64,000 nucleotides of DNA from contig JAFZPP010000050.1 of assembly GCA_017550285.1 (NCBI GenBank), forward strand, positions 1 through 64,000. Direction: 5' to 3'. Made by a program: the position numbers and the translations under genes. Source of the stretch: Oscillospiraceae bacterium. Its GTDB lineage: Bacteria; Bacillota; Clostridia; Oscillospirales; Ruminococcaceae. This document shows, one piece after another, positions 17,043-26,155 of the stretch. Numbering within the stretch: the first letter of the stretch is position 1; each line of letters begins with the position of its first letter. Below the pieces are notes generated by a model. The model saw only the letters and a list, made by a program, of their open reading frames with translations. It had not been told where the DNA came from and made no database searches.

Positions 17043-17459
17043 ATGGGAAAACTGCAAATCCGGCACAACACGCTGACGGCAGCGGAATTCTGCAAGCTCT
17101 GGAACGCAGTCTGGGACGGCTGTCCGGCAAAGGAGCAGGTCGATCTGGCACTGCGCAATTCCGTCTTCCGCGTCGGCATCTATGACGGCGAAGCAATCGT
17201 CGGCATGGCGCGGATGATCGGCGATCTCGGGCTCTGCTACTATATTAAAGATGTGATTGTTCTGCCGGATTATCAGCGGCGCGGCGTCGGTACGATCCTG
17301 ATGAACGAGCTGCTCGGCTTTGTCCGTTCGCACGGCGTACCGGATACGGAGATTTTCGTCGAGCTCTGCGCGATGCCCGATAAGATTCCGTTCTATGAGA
17401 CCTTCGGATTCCGCGCAAATGAAGCGCAGCGGCTCCGGCTCATGTGCGAAACGGAATGA
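17043..17459 (+). CDS. GNAT-family N-acetyltransferase
   Basis: The 138 residues have the GNAT acetyl-CoA site VLPDYQRRGVGTILM (motif A, Q/R-x-x-G-x-G) and a C-terminal FYETFGFR motif B. The start is the ATG after AGGAGGGCATC, 10 nt after aroF. Its position between aroF and tyrA suggests co-transcription only. The substrate is unknown. Confidence 0.85.
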   Translation: MGKLQIRHNTLTAAEFCKLWNAVWDGCPAKEQVDLALRNSVFRVGIYDGEAIVGMARMIGDLGLCYYIKDVIVLPDYQRRGVGTILMNELLGFVRSHGVPDTEIFVELCAMPDKIPFYETFGFRANEAQRLRLMCETE

Positions 17460-18235
17460 ACACTGCCATGACAAATCAGGAAATTCTGGATATTGCGATG
17501 CAGCAGTCCGCAGTTGATCTCGGATGCGATCCGGCGGATTTCAGAAAGCATCAGCCGGTCATTGTGCAGGCGAGCATCTCGCCGGACGCGCGGAAGTATC
17601 TGAAACAGCCCTTTGCAGCGAATTTTGTCAGCTACGGGAGCAATATTGTTGCATCGGCGAATGCGTGTCTGAAGGATGCCGTCAGCGCATATCTGGAAAA
17701 ATACTCGCTGATTCACAGCTTTGAGCCGCCGCATCTGCATGTGCTGCATGAAGCATTAAAGCCCTTCGGATACGGCGTCGGCACGACATCGGAATACTGG
17801 CTGCCGGATGTGAACAGTCTGCATCCGCTTTCCTGCGGCTATGAGCTTTGCATCCTCACGCACGGGGATTTTGCATCGCTCTATCTGCCGCAGTGGTCGA
17901 ATGCACTCTGCGAAAAGCGCGCAGAACTGGATGTTCTCGGCGTCGGCGCATATGACGGCGAACGGCTGATCGGTCTGGCGGGCTGCTCGGCGGACTGCGA
18001 TACAATGTGGCAGATCGGAATAGATGTACTGCCGGAATACCGCCGAAAAGGCATCGCTGCCGCACTGACAAGCCGTCTTGCGGTTGAAATATTGCAGCGG
18101 GACAAGGTCCCGTTTTACTGCTGTGCATGGTGCAATCTGGCATCGGCAAGGAACGCGGTGAAATCCGGTTTCCGTCCTGCGTGGACGGAAATGGATGTCC
18201 GCAGTTTGGATGATATTGCGGCGATGAACGGATGA
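17456..18235 (+). CDS. GNAT-family acetyltransferase (GNAT_acetyltransf-like)
   Basis: The 259-residue protein has an N-terminal about 130-residue domain (PFAANFVSYGSNIVASANACLKDAV, LHVLHEALKPFGYGVG) and a C-terminal GNAT fold with VLPEYRRKGIAAALTSRLAVEI and a final WCNLASARNAVKSGFRPAW. This two-part plan is known in Firmicutes proteins of PF12746 type. The ATG at 17456 overlaps the preceding stop (ATGA) and is preferred; a second ATG four codons later (17468) is also possible. Substrate unknown. Confidence 0.8.
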   Translation: MNTAMTNQEILDIAMQQSAVDLGCDPADFRKHQPVIVQASISPDARKYLKQPFAANFVSYGSNIVASANACLKDAVSAYLEKYSLIHSFEPPHLHVLHEALKPFGYGVGTTSEYWLPDVNSLHPLSCGYELCILTHGDFASLYLPQWSNALCEKRAELDVLGVGAYDGERLIGLAGCSADCDTMWQIGIDVLPEYRRKGIAAALTSRLAVEILQRDKVPFYCCAWCNLASARNAVKSGFRPAWTEMDVRSLDDIAAMNG

Positions 18236-18259
18236 AGCATCAATTACGGAGGACATAAC

Positions 18260-19099
18260 ATGAATATTGCAATTATCGGTCTGGGACTGATCGGCGGTTC
18301 CTATGCAAAAGCGACGAAATCACGCACTTTGCATACGGTCTACGGCTACGATCTCGATCAGGAGGTCATGATGTTCGCGCGCATGACCGGCGCAATGGAC
18401 AAGGCGCTGACGGATGAACTGCTCCGCGAATGCGACCTTGTGATTACGGCACTGCGTCCGGCTGCGGCGATTCAATGGACGAAAGAGCATGCCGCAATCC
18501 TCGGCGAAGCGAAATGTGTGCTCGTCGATATCTGCGGCGTCAAGCGGGCGGTCGTCGGCGAAATGGCTGCACTTGCTGCGGAAAACGGTTACCGCTACAT
18601 CGGCGGTCACCCGATGGCAGGCAAGGAGACCGGCGGATTTGTCAACGCGACCGAATCGCTTTTTGAGGGCGCTTCAATGATCCTGACGCCGGATTCCGCG
18701 ACCGATCTGCCGACGCTCGAAATGCTCAAAAACTATTTCACCGATATCGGTTTTGCACACCTGACCTTCTCGAATCCCGATGAGCATGACCGCATCATCG
18801 CCTATACTTCGCAGCTAGCGCATATCGTTTCCGGCGCATATGTCAAGTCGCCGACCGCGCAGAAGCGCCGCGGATTCTCCGCAGGCAGCTTCCGCGATCT
18901 GACAAGAGTTGCCCGTCTGGATGAAAAAATGTGGACGGAGCTGATGCTCGATAACCGCGAATATCTTGCGGATGAGCTGCGCATCCTGATCGACAATCTC
19001 AAGCCGTATCTCGAAGCGCTCGAAAACAATGACGCCGAAGCACTCTGCGAATGCCTGAAAGAAGGCAGAATCGCAAAGGCATCGGCAGGAGGAAACTAA
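18260..19099 (+). CDS. tyrA: Prephenate dehydrogenase
   Basis: The 279 residues oxidise prephenate to 4-hydroxyphenylpyruvate for tyrosine. The N-terminal Rossmann motif is IIGLGLIGGS (residues 4-13). Later signatures are VDICGVK, GGHPMAGKETGGF and the helical C-terminal domain with AYTSQLAHIVSGAYVKS and FRDLTRVARLDEKMW. No chorismate mutase or ACT domain is fused, unlike many homologues. CGGAGG lies upstream of the ATG. The next gene begins at the base after its stop. Confidence 0.95.
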   Translation: MNIAIIGLGLIGGSYAKATKSRTLHTVYGYDLDQEVMMFARMTGAMDKALTDELLRECDLVITALRPAAAIQWTKEHAAILGEAKCVLVDICGVKRAVVGEMAALAAENGYRYIGGHPMAGKETGGFVNATESLFEGASMILTPDSATDLPTLEMLKNYFTDIGFAHLTFSNPDEHDRIIAYTSQLAHIVSGAYVKSPTAQKRRGFSAGSFRDLTRVARLDEKMWTELMLDNREYLADELRILIDNLKPYLEALENNDAEALCECLKEGRIAKASAGGN

Positions 19100-19855
19100 A
19101 TGCATAAAGGACTCAAAATTTTTCTTGGAATTCTCGGCGGACTGGCTGCGGCAGTTCTGCTCACATGGCTGATTGCGCCGGGTCTGCCGGTCCGCATCAT
19201 CGCAAACAGGATGTTCAGCTATCAGGATACCGTGCTGGGCGATTATCCCTATGCAGAAATCGGTACGCCCTCGGATTTTAAGCCTGTGACAGAGTACGGA
19301 CTCCAGCTCATGCTGCCGCAGAGCGCAGAAAAGCTCGACAAGTCGTCCTCATTGAAAATCTATTCCAATAAAGACAGCAAGCCTGCTTCCGAAGAAACGC
19401 TGGCAGTTGCATTTCTCGATCATTCCACAGCAGAGGATATGGAGCTGATCGGTGAAAACGGCTTTACACAGGAACAATTTGACCGCGGCATGCGCGGTAT
19501 CCGCAGAGCGAAGCCGAATGACAATTATGAATGCTGGGATATGCTTTATAATGTCACGCCGTCGGATTACAATGTCCGTAAGCACGGCACATGGAAGTTT
19601 TATTTGCAGCTGATGCGAATGAAAGACGAACTGTATGCCGGCGTCGGAGAAGTCGGCTACCATTTTGAAAATGATACCGCAAAGGGATTCGTATTTGAGT
19701 ACGGAAAACCGGGCGCGGACAGCAGTAATTACGCGCTGCTGATTGAATTGTACGGGAAGGACGATCTCAACCGCTGCCACGGCGCACTCATCAAATCCAA
19801 GGATTATGACATGCTCAAAAAAATCGCAAACTCCGCACAGGTTGTGCCGGAATAA
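19100..19855 (+). CDS. Membrane-anchored protein of unknown function
   Basis: The 251 residues have one N-terminal TM helix (about 5-30, FLGILGGLAAAVLLTWLIAPGL) and an external mixed domain (FKPVTEYGLQLMLPQSAEKL ... YALLIELYGKDDLNRCHGALIKSKDYDMLKKI). The ATG follows the tyrA stop directly, and the ribosome site GGAGG lies inside tyrA. I do not recognise the family. It has no obvious role in aromatic synthesis. Confidence 0.65.
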   Translation: MHKGLKIFLGILGGLAAAVLLTWLIAPGLPVRIIANRMFSYQDTVLGDYPYAEIGTPSDFKPVTEYGLQLMLPQSAEKLDKSSSLKIYSNKDSKPASEETLAVAFLDHSTAEDMELIGENGFTQEQFDRGMRGIRRAKPNDNYECWDMLYNVTPSDYNVRKHGTWKFYLQLMRMKDELYAGVGEVGYHFENDTAKGFVFEYGKPGADSSNYALLIELYGKDDLNRCHGALIKSKDYDMLKKIANSAQVVPE

Positions 19856-19867
19856 GGAGAAAAGCGA

Positions 19868-20938
19868 ATGAATACACAGATTCTGACAACGCCCTCGGGC
19901 GAAACCTATCCGATCAAAACCGGCAGCGGACTGCTGCAAAGCATCGGCGCAGAGCTTGCGGCAATCACAAAGCCCTGCCGCGTAATGATTGTCAGCGACA
20001 GCAATGTAGCGCCGCTGTATCTGCTGAAAGTAAAGAAATCGCTCGCAGAAGCGGGATTTTTCACACAGACACATGTGGTGCCGGCAGGCGAGGAGAGCAA
20101 ATCCGCTGCGGTACTCGGAGAACTGCTGGAAGCCTTCGCGGAGGCGCATCTGACGCGCACCGATCTCGCGGTCGCACTCGGCGGCGGCGTCATCGGCGAC
20201 CTGACCGGCTTTGCGGCAGGCTGCTATCTGCGCGGTATCCGCTTTGTGCAGATTCCGACGACACTGCTTGCCGCAGTTGACGCATCCGTCGGCGGAAAGA
20301 CAGCTGTCAACCTCGCACACGGCAAAAATCTCGCCGGACTGTTCCACCAGCCGATTGGAGTATATTGCGATGTTGATACGCTGCAAACGCTGCCGGAACA
20401 TGAAATTGCAGACGGCGCAGCAGAAGCAATCAAGCACGGTATCCTTGACGATCCGGCACTGTTCGATATTTATGAGAACGGCAATCCTGCCGAAAAATAT
20501 GAGGAGATTATTGTACGCTCGGTGATCTATAAATCCAGAATCGTGATGGAGGATCCGAACGAAAAAGGCGTCCGGAAGATGCTGAATCTCGGTCATACAC
20601 CGGCACATGCAATCGAGCGTCTGAGCAATTTTGCAATCTCGCACGGGCATGCCGTTGCAATCGGTCTTGCGATTGTCGCACGCGCATCCGTGCGCAGAGG
20701 CATCCTTGATTCAGACGAATCTGCGCGGATTATCAATACAATCCGTCGCAGCGGACTGCCGGTTTTCTGCCCGTATTCGGCGGCGGATATGGCGACGGTT
20801 GCTGCACTTGACAAGAAGGCAGCTGCCTCGGATATCACAGTGATCCTGCCGGAGAAAATCGGACAGTGCCGCATGGAGAAAATGCCGCTGACTGAACTCG
20901 AATCGCTCTTTTCGGACGGTCTGGAGGGACAGGCATGA
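19868..20938 (+). CDS. aroB: 3-dehydroquinate synthase
   Basis: The 356 residues convert DAHP to 3-dehydroquinate with NAD+ and a divalent metal. Visible features are the glycine-rich GGGVIGDLTGFAAGCYLRGI, the PTTLLAAVDASVGGKTAVN substrate loop, metal ligands in AEAIKHGIL and LNLGHTPAHAIE, and ISHGHAVAIGL. The size is normal. AAGGAG is upstream. The stop overlaps the aroA start by 4 nt. Confidence 0.96.
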   Translation: MNTQILTTPSGETYPIKTGSGLLQSIGAELAAITKPCRVMIVSDSNVAPLYLLKVKKSLAEAGFFTQTHVVPAGEESKSAAVLGELLEAFAEAHLTRTDLAVALGGGVIGDLTGFAAGCYLRGIRFVQIPTTLLAAVDASVGGKTAVNLAHGKNLAGLFHQPIGVYCDVDTLQTLPEHEIADGAAEAIKHGILDDPALFDIYENGNPAEKYEEIIVRSVIYKSRIVMEDPNEKGVRKMLNLGHTPAHAIERLSNFAISHGHAVAIGLAIVARASVRRGILDSDESARIINTIRRSGLPVFCPYSAADMATVAALDKKAAASDITVILPEKIGQCRMEKMPLTELESLFSDGLEGQA

Positions 20939-22209
20939 ACATCACCTGCTATCCGGCAGCGCTTTCGGGAACGGTCGCGGCAATCCCTTCAAAATCAGAT
21001 GTGCACCGTAAGCTGATCTGCACGGCGCTCTCACAGAACGGCGGAATCCTGCCGCTGCACACGCCGTATTGTGACGATATTGCGGCGACGGTCCGCTGCC
21101 TGACCGCACTCGGCGCATCCTTTTCGGAAACGGAAGCCGGCATGCAGATCACGCCGGTCACCAGACAGCCCGAAGCGCTCCTCGACTGCGGCGAAAGCGG
21201 CTCGACGCTGCGGTTTCTGCTGCCGGTCGCTATGTGCGTGTGCGATCATATCCATGTGACCGGCGCAGGCAGACTGCCGGTGCGTCCGATCAGTACGCTG
21301 ACCGACGCAATGTCCGCACACGGCATACAGTTTCACCAGACAACACTTCCGCTGACAGCAGAGGGCACGCTGACCGGCGGCACCTATGAAATCGCGGGAA
21401 ATATCAGCTCGCAGTTCCTCAGCGGTCTGCTTATGGCACTGCCGCTCTGCGATTCCGACAGTGAAATCCGACTGACCACACCGCTCCAATCCTCTGCCTA
21501 TGTCGATATGACGCTTGATACGCTGCGATTGTTCGGCGCAGATATTCAGACTGAAACAGTATCCGGTCTGATGCGGTATCACATCAAAGGCAAGCAGAAG
21601 CTGTATTTTCCTGACAGCATTCAGGTGGACGGCGACTGGTCAAACGCAGCATTCTGGCTGACTGCCGGCGCCTTGCAGGATGAAAGCACAGTCGGCGTAT
21701 CGGGGCTGTTTGCCGATTCGATTCAGGGCGACAAGGAGATTACTGCGATTCTGGCGCGCTCCGGTGCAAAAATCACGCATACCCCGAGCGGAACGATTGT
21801 TTCATGTGGAACAATGTCGGAATTTGACGCAAATATGGAGAAAATACCGGATCTCCTTCCGATTCTGGCAGTTCGCGCAGCACTGAGCAGCGGGATATGT
21901 CACTTCACACATGCAGAGCGGCTGCGGCTGAAGGAATCCGACCGGCTTGCTTCGGTTGCGGCGATGCTGCGCGCGCTCGGCGGAAAGGTCGAGGAATATC
22001 CGGACGGGCTGTGCGTGTGCGGCGGACAGCTCTCCGGCGGGACGGTTGATGCGCAGAACGATCACCGGCTTGTCATGGCGGCTGCGATTGCTGCACTGCG
22101 ATGCGCAGAGCCGGTCACGATTCTCGGTGCTGAGGCGGTCAACAAATCCTATCCGTCCTTCTTTGCCGATTACGCCGCACTGGGCGGGAAATATACAGAA
22201 TCCACGTAA
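20935..22209 (+). CDS. aroA: 3-phosphoshikimate 1-carboxyvinyltransferase (EPSP synthase)
   Basis: The 424 residues join shikimate 3-phosphate and PEP. The two inverse alpha/beta domains are evident: PSKSDVHRKLICTAL at the N-terminus, GESGSTLRFLLPVA in place of the classical NAGTAMRPL, and RLKESDRLASVAAMLRALG and DHRLVMAAAIAAL in the C-terminal half. The variant PEP loop resembles those of some Firmicutes enzymes; glyphosate sensitivity cannot be judged. The ATG overlaps the aroB stop, with GGAGGG upstream. Confidence 0.95.
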   Translation: MNITCYPAALSGTVAAIPSKSDVHRKLICTALSQNGGILPLHTPYCDDIAATVRCLTALGASFSETEAGMQITPVTRQPEALLDCGESGSTLRFLLPVAMCVCDHIHVTGAGRLPVRPISTLTDAMSAHGIQFHQTTLPLTAEGTLTGGTYEIAGNISSQFLSGLLMALPLCDSDSEIRLTTPLQSSAYVDMTLDTLRLFGADIQTETVSGLMRYHIKGKQKLYFPDSIQVDGDWSNAAFWLTAGALQDESTVGVSGLFADSIQGDKEITAILARSGAKITHTPSGTIVSCGTMSEFDANMEKIPDLLPILAVRAALSSGICHFTHAERLRLKESDRLASVAAMLRALGGKVEEYPDGLCVCGGQLSGGTVDAQNDHRLVMAAAIAALRCAEPVTILGAEAVNKSYPSFFADYAALGGKYTEST

Positions 22210-22233
22210 ATACATACAAAGCAGGAGAAACCT

Positions 22234-23322
22234 ATGGCTTCACAATTCGGAGAACAGCTGCGCGTCTCGATCTTCGGCGAGTCGCACGGCAACGGCATCG
22301 GCGCGCTGATTGAAGGTCTGCCTGCGGGCGAAGCAATCGACTTTGATCGGCTCATGCGCTTTATGGAGCGGCGGCAGGGCGGCAGAAATGCCCTCTCGAC
22401 CGCGCGAAAAGAGCCGGACCGTCCGGAATTTGTTTCCGGCGTACTGGACGGCATAACGACCGGATTCCCCGTCTGCATTCAGATTGCGAATACGAATACG
22501 CGCTCCGGAGACTATAACAATCTTGCACTGAAACCGCGCCCGTCTCATGCAGATTTCACGGCTTATATGAAGTGGCACGGACATGCGGATATGCGCGGCG
22601 GCGGACATTTCTCCGGTCGCCTGACAGCGCCGCTCTGTGCGGCAGGCGGCATTGCTTTGCAGATTCTGGAACGCCGCGGCATCTATGTCGGCGCACATCT
22701 TTCGTCAATCGGTTCCGTGCAGGATGATGCGTTTCCGATGCAGCCGGAGTCTGTGCTGTTCGAGCAGATTGCCGCAAAGGAATTTCCCGTATTATCTGAT
22801 AAAAAAGGCGCAATGATGCAGCAGGAGATTCTCGCTGCGCGGGAAGCACTGGATTCCGTCGGCGGCACGATTGCGTGCATGATCACAGGAATGCCTGCCG
22901 GTCTCGGAGACCCGATGTTTGACGGCATCGAGAACCGGCTTGCGCGTGTTTTATTCGGGATTCCGGCAGTCAAGGGCGTGGAATTCGGCGACGGCTTTGC
23001 ACTCTCTGGGATGCGCGGTTCGGCTGCAAACGACCCGTTCGGCACCGATTTGCAGGGCAATATCGTTACAAAAACAAACCGAAACGGCGGCATCCTCGGC
23101 GGCATCACGACCGGTATGCCGGTGCGGTTCCGCGTCGGAATCAAGCCGACGCCCTCGATTGCACAGAAGCAGCAGACGGTCACCCTGCCGGAGGGCAATG
23201 AAACCGAAATTGAAATCAAGGGGCGCCATGATCCGTGCATTGCGCAGCGTGCGGTGCCTGTTGTCGAGGCGGCTGCGGCGCTGACAGCGCTCGATGTACT
23301 GCTTTGCGACGGCAGGTTTTGA
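22234..23322 (+). CDS. aroC: Chorismate synthase
   Basis: The 362 residues use reduced FMN to eliminate phosphate from EPSP and give chorismate. Signatures are FGESHGNGIGALIEGLPAG near the N-terminus, RRQGGRNALSTARKEPD, RPSHADFTAYMKWHG, RGGGHFSGRLTAPLCAAGGIA and the C-terminal RHDPCIAQRAVPVVEAAAAL. AGGAG lies upstream of the ATG. Confidence 0.97.
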   Translation: MASQFGEQLRVSIFGESHGNGIGALIEGLPAGEAIDFDRLMRFMERRQGGRNALSTARKEPDRPEFVSGVLDGITTGFPVCIQIANTNTRSGDYNNLALKPRPSHADFTAYMKWHGHADMRGGGHFSGRLTAPLCAAGGIALQILERRGIYVGAHLSSIGSVQDDAFPMQPESVLFEQIAAKEFPVLSDKKGAMMQQEILAAREALDSVGGTIACMITGMPAGLGDPMFDGIENRLARVLFGIPAVKGVEFGDGFALSGMRGSAANDPFGTDLQGNIVTKTNRNGGILGGITTGMPVRFRVGIKPTPSIAQKQQTVTLPEGNETEIEIKGRHDPCIAQRAVPVVEAAAALTALDVLLCDGRF

Positions 23323-23346
23323 TGCATTCTTTTCTGCGGAGGGCAT

Positions 23347-23679
23347 ATGACCGGTACAGAGATCGTGATTCTCGTTATTTTGATTCTGCACGCTGCCGCC
23401 GCGTTTGTGCTCGGCGGTTTGCAGCTTACAGGACGCGGCCCGCTGCTCAACAGCCAGTATCCGGCGGAGCAGGCGCCCAAACCTGACCCGAAACCCTATT
23501 ACCGTCAGAGCGGCATCATTCTGCTGCTGGTCGGTGTGATGATGCTTGTCAATGCTGCCGCGGTTTTTCTGCACAGCAGCAGGCTGACGCTTGCGAATGC
23601 CGTGATCATTCCCGTTATTGTGATCTATACGATTGTATCAACCGCCGCGATGACGAATCAATCCAGTCATCGCAGATAA
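23347..23679 (+). CDS. Small membrane protein, three TM segments
   Basis: The 110 residues have hydrophobic segments at about 3-25, 50-75 and 80-102 and a polar Pro-rich loop between the first two. It is not recognised. GGAGGG precedes the ATG, 24 nt after aroC and 11 nt before pheA, so it sits inside the aromatic transcript without a clear function there. Confidence 0.65.
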   Translation: MTGTEIVILVILILHAAAAFVLGGLQLTGRGPLLNSQYPAEQAPKPDPKPYYRQSGIILLLVGVMMLVNAAAVFLHSSRLTLANAVIIPVIVIYTIVSTAAMTNQSSHRR

Positions 23680-23690
23680 AGGAGTTTTCT

Positions 23691-24833
23691 ATGGAATTAT
23701 CGGAAATCCGTCCGCAGCTTGACGCCGTGGACAATGAACTGCTTGCGCTCTTTCTCAAGCGCATGGCGCTGATCGACAAGGTTGCCGATGTCAAGCGGCG
23801 CGACCCCTCGAAGCCGCTTTATGATCCCGCACGCGAGCGCGAAATACTGATGCGCATTCGTGAACGGGCGGGCAGTGATTACGGCGATTCTGCGCATCAG
23901 CTGTTCCGGACGCTTCTTGAGCTTTCCCGCGCGCGTCAGGCAGCACAGCTGATTCCGGCGACGAGCGTTGCGGCGCGTGTCGCGGCGATGTGCGCAAATG
24001 AACAGACAATCTTCCCGCAGGCAGGACGTATTGCGGTCTCGGGCGTTGAGGGCAGTCATGCCGGTGCCGCAGCCGACCGTCTGTTCCCGAAGGGCGATAT
24101 CATTTTCATGGACGGTTTTCCTGCCGTCGTGCAGGCGGTTCAGGCAGGACTCTGCAAATTCGGCATTCTTCCTGTTGAGAACAGTGTGCACGGCTCCGTG
24201 CGGCAGGTTTATGATCTCCTCAGAGAGCCAAATATCTGCATCGTCCGCAGCGTGCGGCAGCTGATCCGTCATGTATTGCTGACGCAGAAGGATGCATCGC
24301 TCTCCGATATTAAAACGATCTATACGCACGAACAGGCAGCCGGACAGTGCAGCCGGTTCTTGCAGCAGCTCGGCGCGGATGTTGTCCCGTGCGTCAGTAC
24401 GGCGCATGCGGCACAGCGTGCGGCGGAAGCGAAGGACAAGTCCGTCGCGGCGATTGCCGGTGAAGCATGTGCAAAGCTCTACGGTCTGTCTGTTCTGACC
24501 GGTGAGATTCAGAACGAAAGCAACAATGATACGCGCTTTTTGTGCATCACGAAGGGTGCATCCTGCTATGCCGGCGCCGACCGTATGAGCATTCTCGTCA
24601 ACTGTGCAAACTCCCCCGGTGCGCTCTATCAGATGATTGCAAAAATCTCAGCACTCGGCATCAATATGTGCAAACTGGAAAGCATGCCGATTCCGGGCAC
24701 GAATTTCTCCTACCGCTTCTATATGGACCTTGAATGCAATCTGCATCAGGAGGGCGTACTCGGACTGCTCTGCGAGCTCGAGCGCTCCTGCGATTCGTTC
24801 ACGCTGCTCGGAAACTATACGGAGATTGTGTAA
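23691..24833 (+). CDS. pheA: Bifunctional chorismate mutase / prephenate dehydratase
   Basis: The 380 residues make phenylpyruvate from chorismate. Residues 1-88 are an AroQ-type chorismate mutase (LDAVDNELLALFLKRMALIDKVADVKRR). Residues about 108-285 are prephenate dehydratase (SVHGSVRQVYDLL, YTHEQAAGQCSRFLQ, NESNNDTRFLCI, where TRF is the catalytic motif). Residues 295-380 are an ACT regulatory domain (NSPGALYQMIAKISALGINMCKLESMPIPG, containing the ESRP-like Phe-binding region). Feedback inhibition by phenylalanine is expected. AAGGAG is upstream. Confidence 0.96.
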   Translation: MELSEIRPQLDAVDNELLALFLKRMALIDKVADVKRRDPSKPLYDPAREREILMRIRERAGSDYGDSAHQLFRTLLELSRARQAAQLIPATSVAARVAAMCANEQTIFPQAGRIAVSGVEGSHAGAAADRLFPKGDIIFMDGFPAVVQAVQAGLCKFGILPVENSVHGSVRQVYDLLREPNICIVRSVRQLIRHVLLTQKDASLSDIKTIYTHEQAAGQCSRFLQQLGADVVPCVSTAHAAQRAAEAKDKSVAAIAGEACAKLYGLSVLTGEIQNESNNDTRFLCITKGASCYAGADRMSILVNCANSPGALYQMIAKISALGINMCKLESMPIPGTNFSYRFYMDLECNLHQEGVLGLLCELERSCDSFTLLGNYTEIV

Positions 24834-24865
24834 AATATGCCGCATAAGCAGAAAGGAACTTTTCA

Positions 24866-26155
24866 ATGACCGAATTCAAAACACCATACGGACTGATCGG
24901 GCGGAAGCTCGGTCACAGCATCTCGCCGGAGATTCATGCGGCGCTCGGCAATCCGCATTATTCGCTTTATGAACTCGAACCGGAGGAGATGCCCGAATTT
25001 CTTGCAGATACGCGCCTGAAAGCACTGAACGTCACAATTCCCTATAAGATCGCAGTGATCCCGCTTTGTGCGCGGCTCGATCCGCTTGCGGAGATCATCG
25101 GCAGCGTCAATACGCTTGTGCGGCAGCCGGACAACACATGGAAGGGCTATAATACCGACGCATACGGTCTGCGCTGCATGATGCGTGCAGGCGGACTGAC
25201 CTTTGAAGGCGCACATGTACTGCTGCTCGGCAACGGCGGCGTTTCGCAGACGATTCAGGCAGTTGCAAAGCTGGACGGATGCGCCTCGCTGTCCGTGCTG
25301 GATTTGCAGGGCGCGGAGTTCACCTATAACGATATGCCGAAATTCTATGAACGCACGACGCTGCTTGTCAATGCGACACCGGTCGGCATGTATCCGAATG
25401 CGGGCAAATCACTCGCCGATCTGCGGAATTTTCCGAATCTGCGCGGCGTTGCGGATGTGATCTATAATCCTGCGCGGACGGCGCTGCTCTTGCAGGCGGA
25501 GGAGCTCGGCATCCCCTATGCAGGCGGATTAACGATGCTTGTCGCGCAGGCAAAGCAGGCGGCGGAGTATTTCTTCGGCAATCCGGTTGACGATGTGAAA
25601 ATCGCGGAGATCGGCGCCGATATGCAGCGCGATGCGGAAAATATTGTGCTGATCGGTATGCCGGGCTGCGGCAAATCGACAATCGGCAATGCGCTCGAAA
25701 AGCTGACCGGACGTCCGCAGGTTGATCTCGATGCGGAAATCGTCAAAAAGGCAGGCAAGCCGATTCCGGAAATCTTTGCAGCAGGCGGCGAAGATGCCTT
25801 CCGCAAAATCGAATCTGAGGTTGTGCGGGAGCAGAGCGCACAGCGCGGCGTGATTCTCGTGACGGGCGGCGGCGTTGTGACCCGTGCGGAAAATTATGCG
25901 CCGCTTCGCAGCAACGGCAGAATTTATCAGATATGCCGTCCGATAGAGAAACTGAGCCGTGAGGGAAGACCGCTTTCAATCGGCGCCGACCTCAACGAAA
26001 TGGCAGCGGTGCGTATGCCGCTCTATCAGAAATTTGCAGATGCAAAGATTGAAAATGACCGCACGCCCGAAGCGGCTGCGGCGGAAATCTGGAGGGATTA
26101 CTGTGCATATACTCGTGCTGAATGGACCGAATTTGAACATGCTGGGAATTCGTGA
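24866..26155 (+). CDS. aroE-aroK: Shikimate dehydrogenase-shikimate kinase fusion
   Basis: The 429 residues cover two consecutive pathway steps. Residues 1-250 are AroE, with GHSISPEIHAAL, NVTIPYK (catalytic Lys61), NTDAYG (Asp97) and an NADP-site loop LGNGGVSQT. The canonical GAGGAS is changed to GNGGVS. Residues 260-410 are AroK with the P-loop GMPGCGKST (264-272), VDLDAEIVKKAG, FRKIESEVV, TGGGVV and the lid CRPIEKLSREGRP. The reading frame is continuous across a short linker. The last 15 residues exist only because the frame runs on into aroQ. Fusions of AroE and AroK are known but not common. Confidence 0.95.
   Translation: MTEFKTPYGLIGRKLGHSISPEIHAALGNPHYSLYELEPEEMPEFLADTRLKALNVTIPYKIAVIPLCARLDPLAEIIGSVNTLVRQPDNTWKGYNTDAYGLRCMMRAGGLTFEGAHVLLLGNGGVSQTIQAVAKLDGCASLSVLDLQGAEFTYNDMPKFYERTTLLVNATPVGMYPNAGKSLADLRNFPNLRGVADVIYNPARTALLLQAEELGIPYAGGLTMLVAQAKQAAEYFFGNPVDDVKIAEIGADMQRDAENIVLIGMPGCGKSTIGNALEKLTGRPQVDLDAEIVKKAGKPIPEIFAAGGEDAFRKIESEVVREQSAQRGVILVTGGGVVTRAENYAPLRSNGRIYQICRPIEKLSREGRPLSIGADLNEMAAVRMPLYQKFADAKIENDRTPEAAAAEIWRDYCAYTRAEWTEFEHAGNS

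Noticed and set aside
19349-20650. Minus-strand open frame opposite aroB and its neighbour
   Set aside because: A Cys-rich shadow translation without a family; both plus-strand genes have ribosome sites and, for aroB, invariant motifs.
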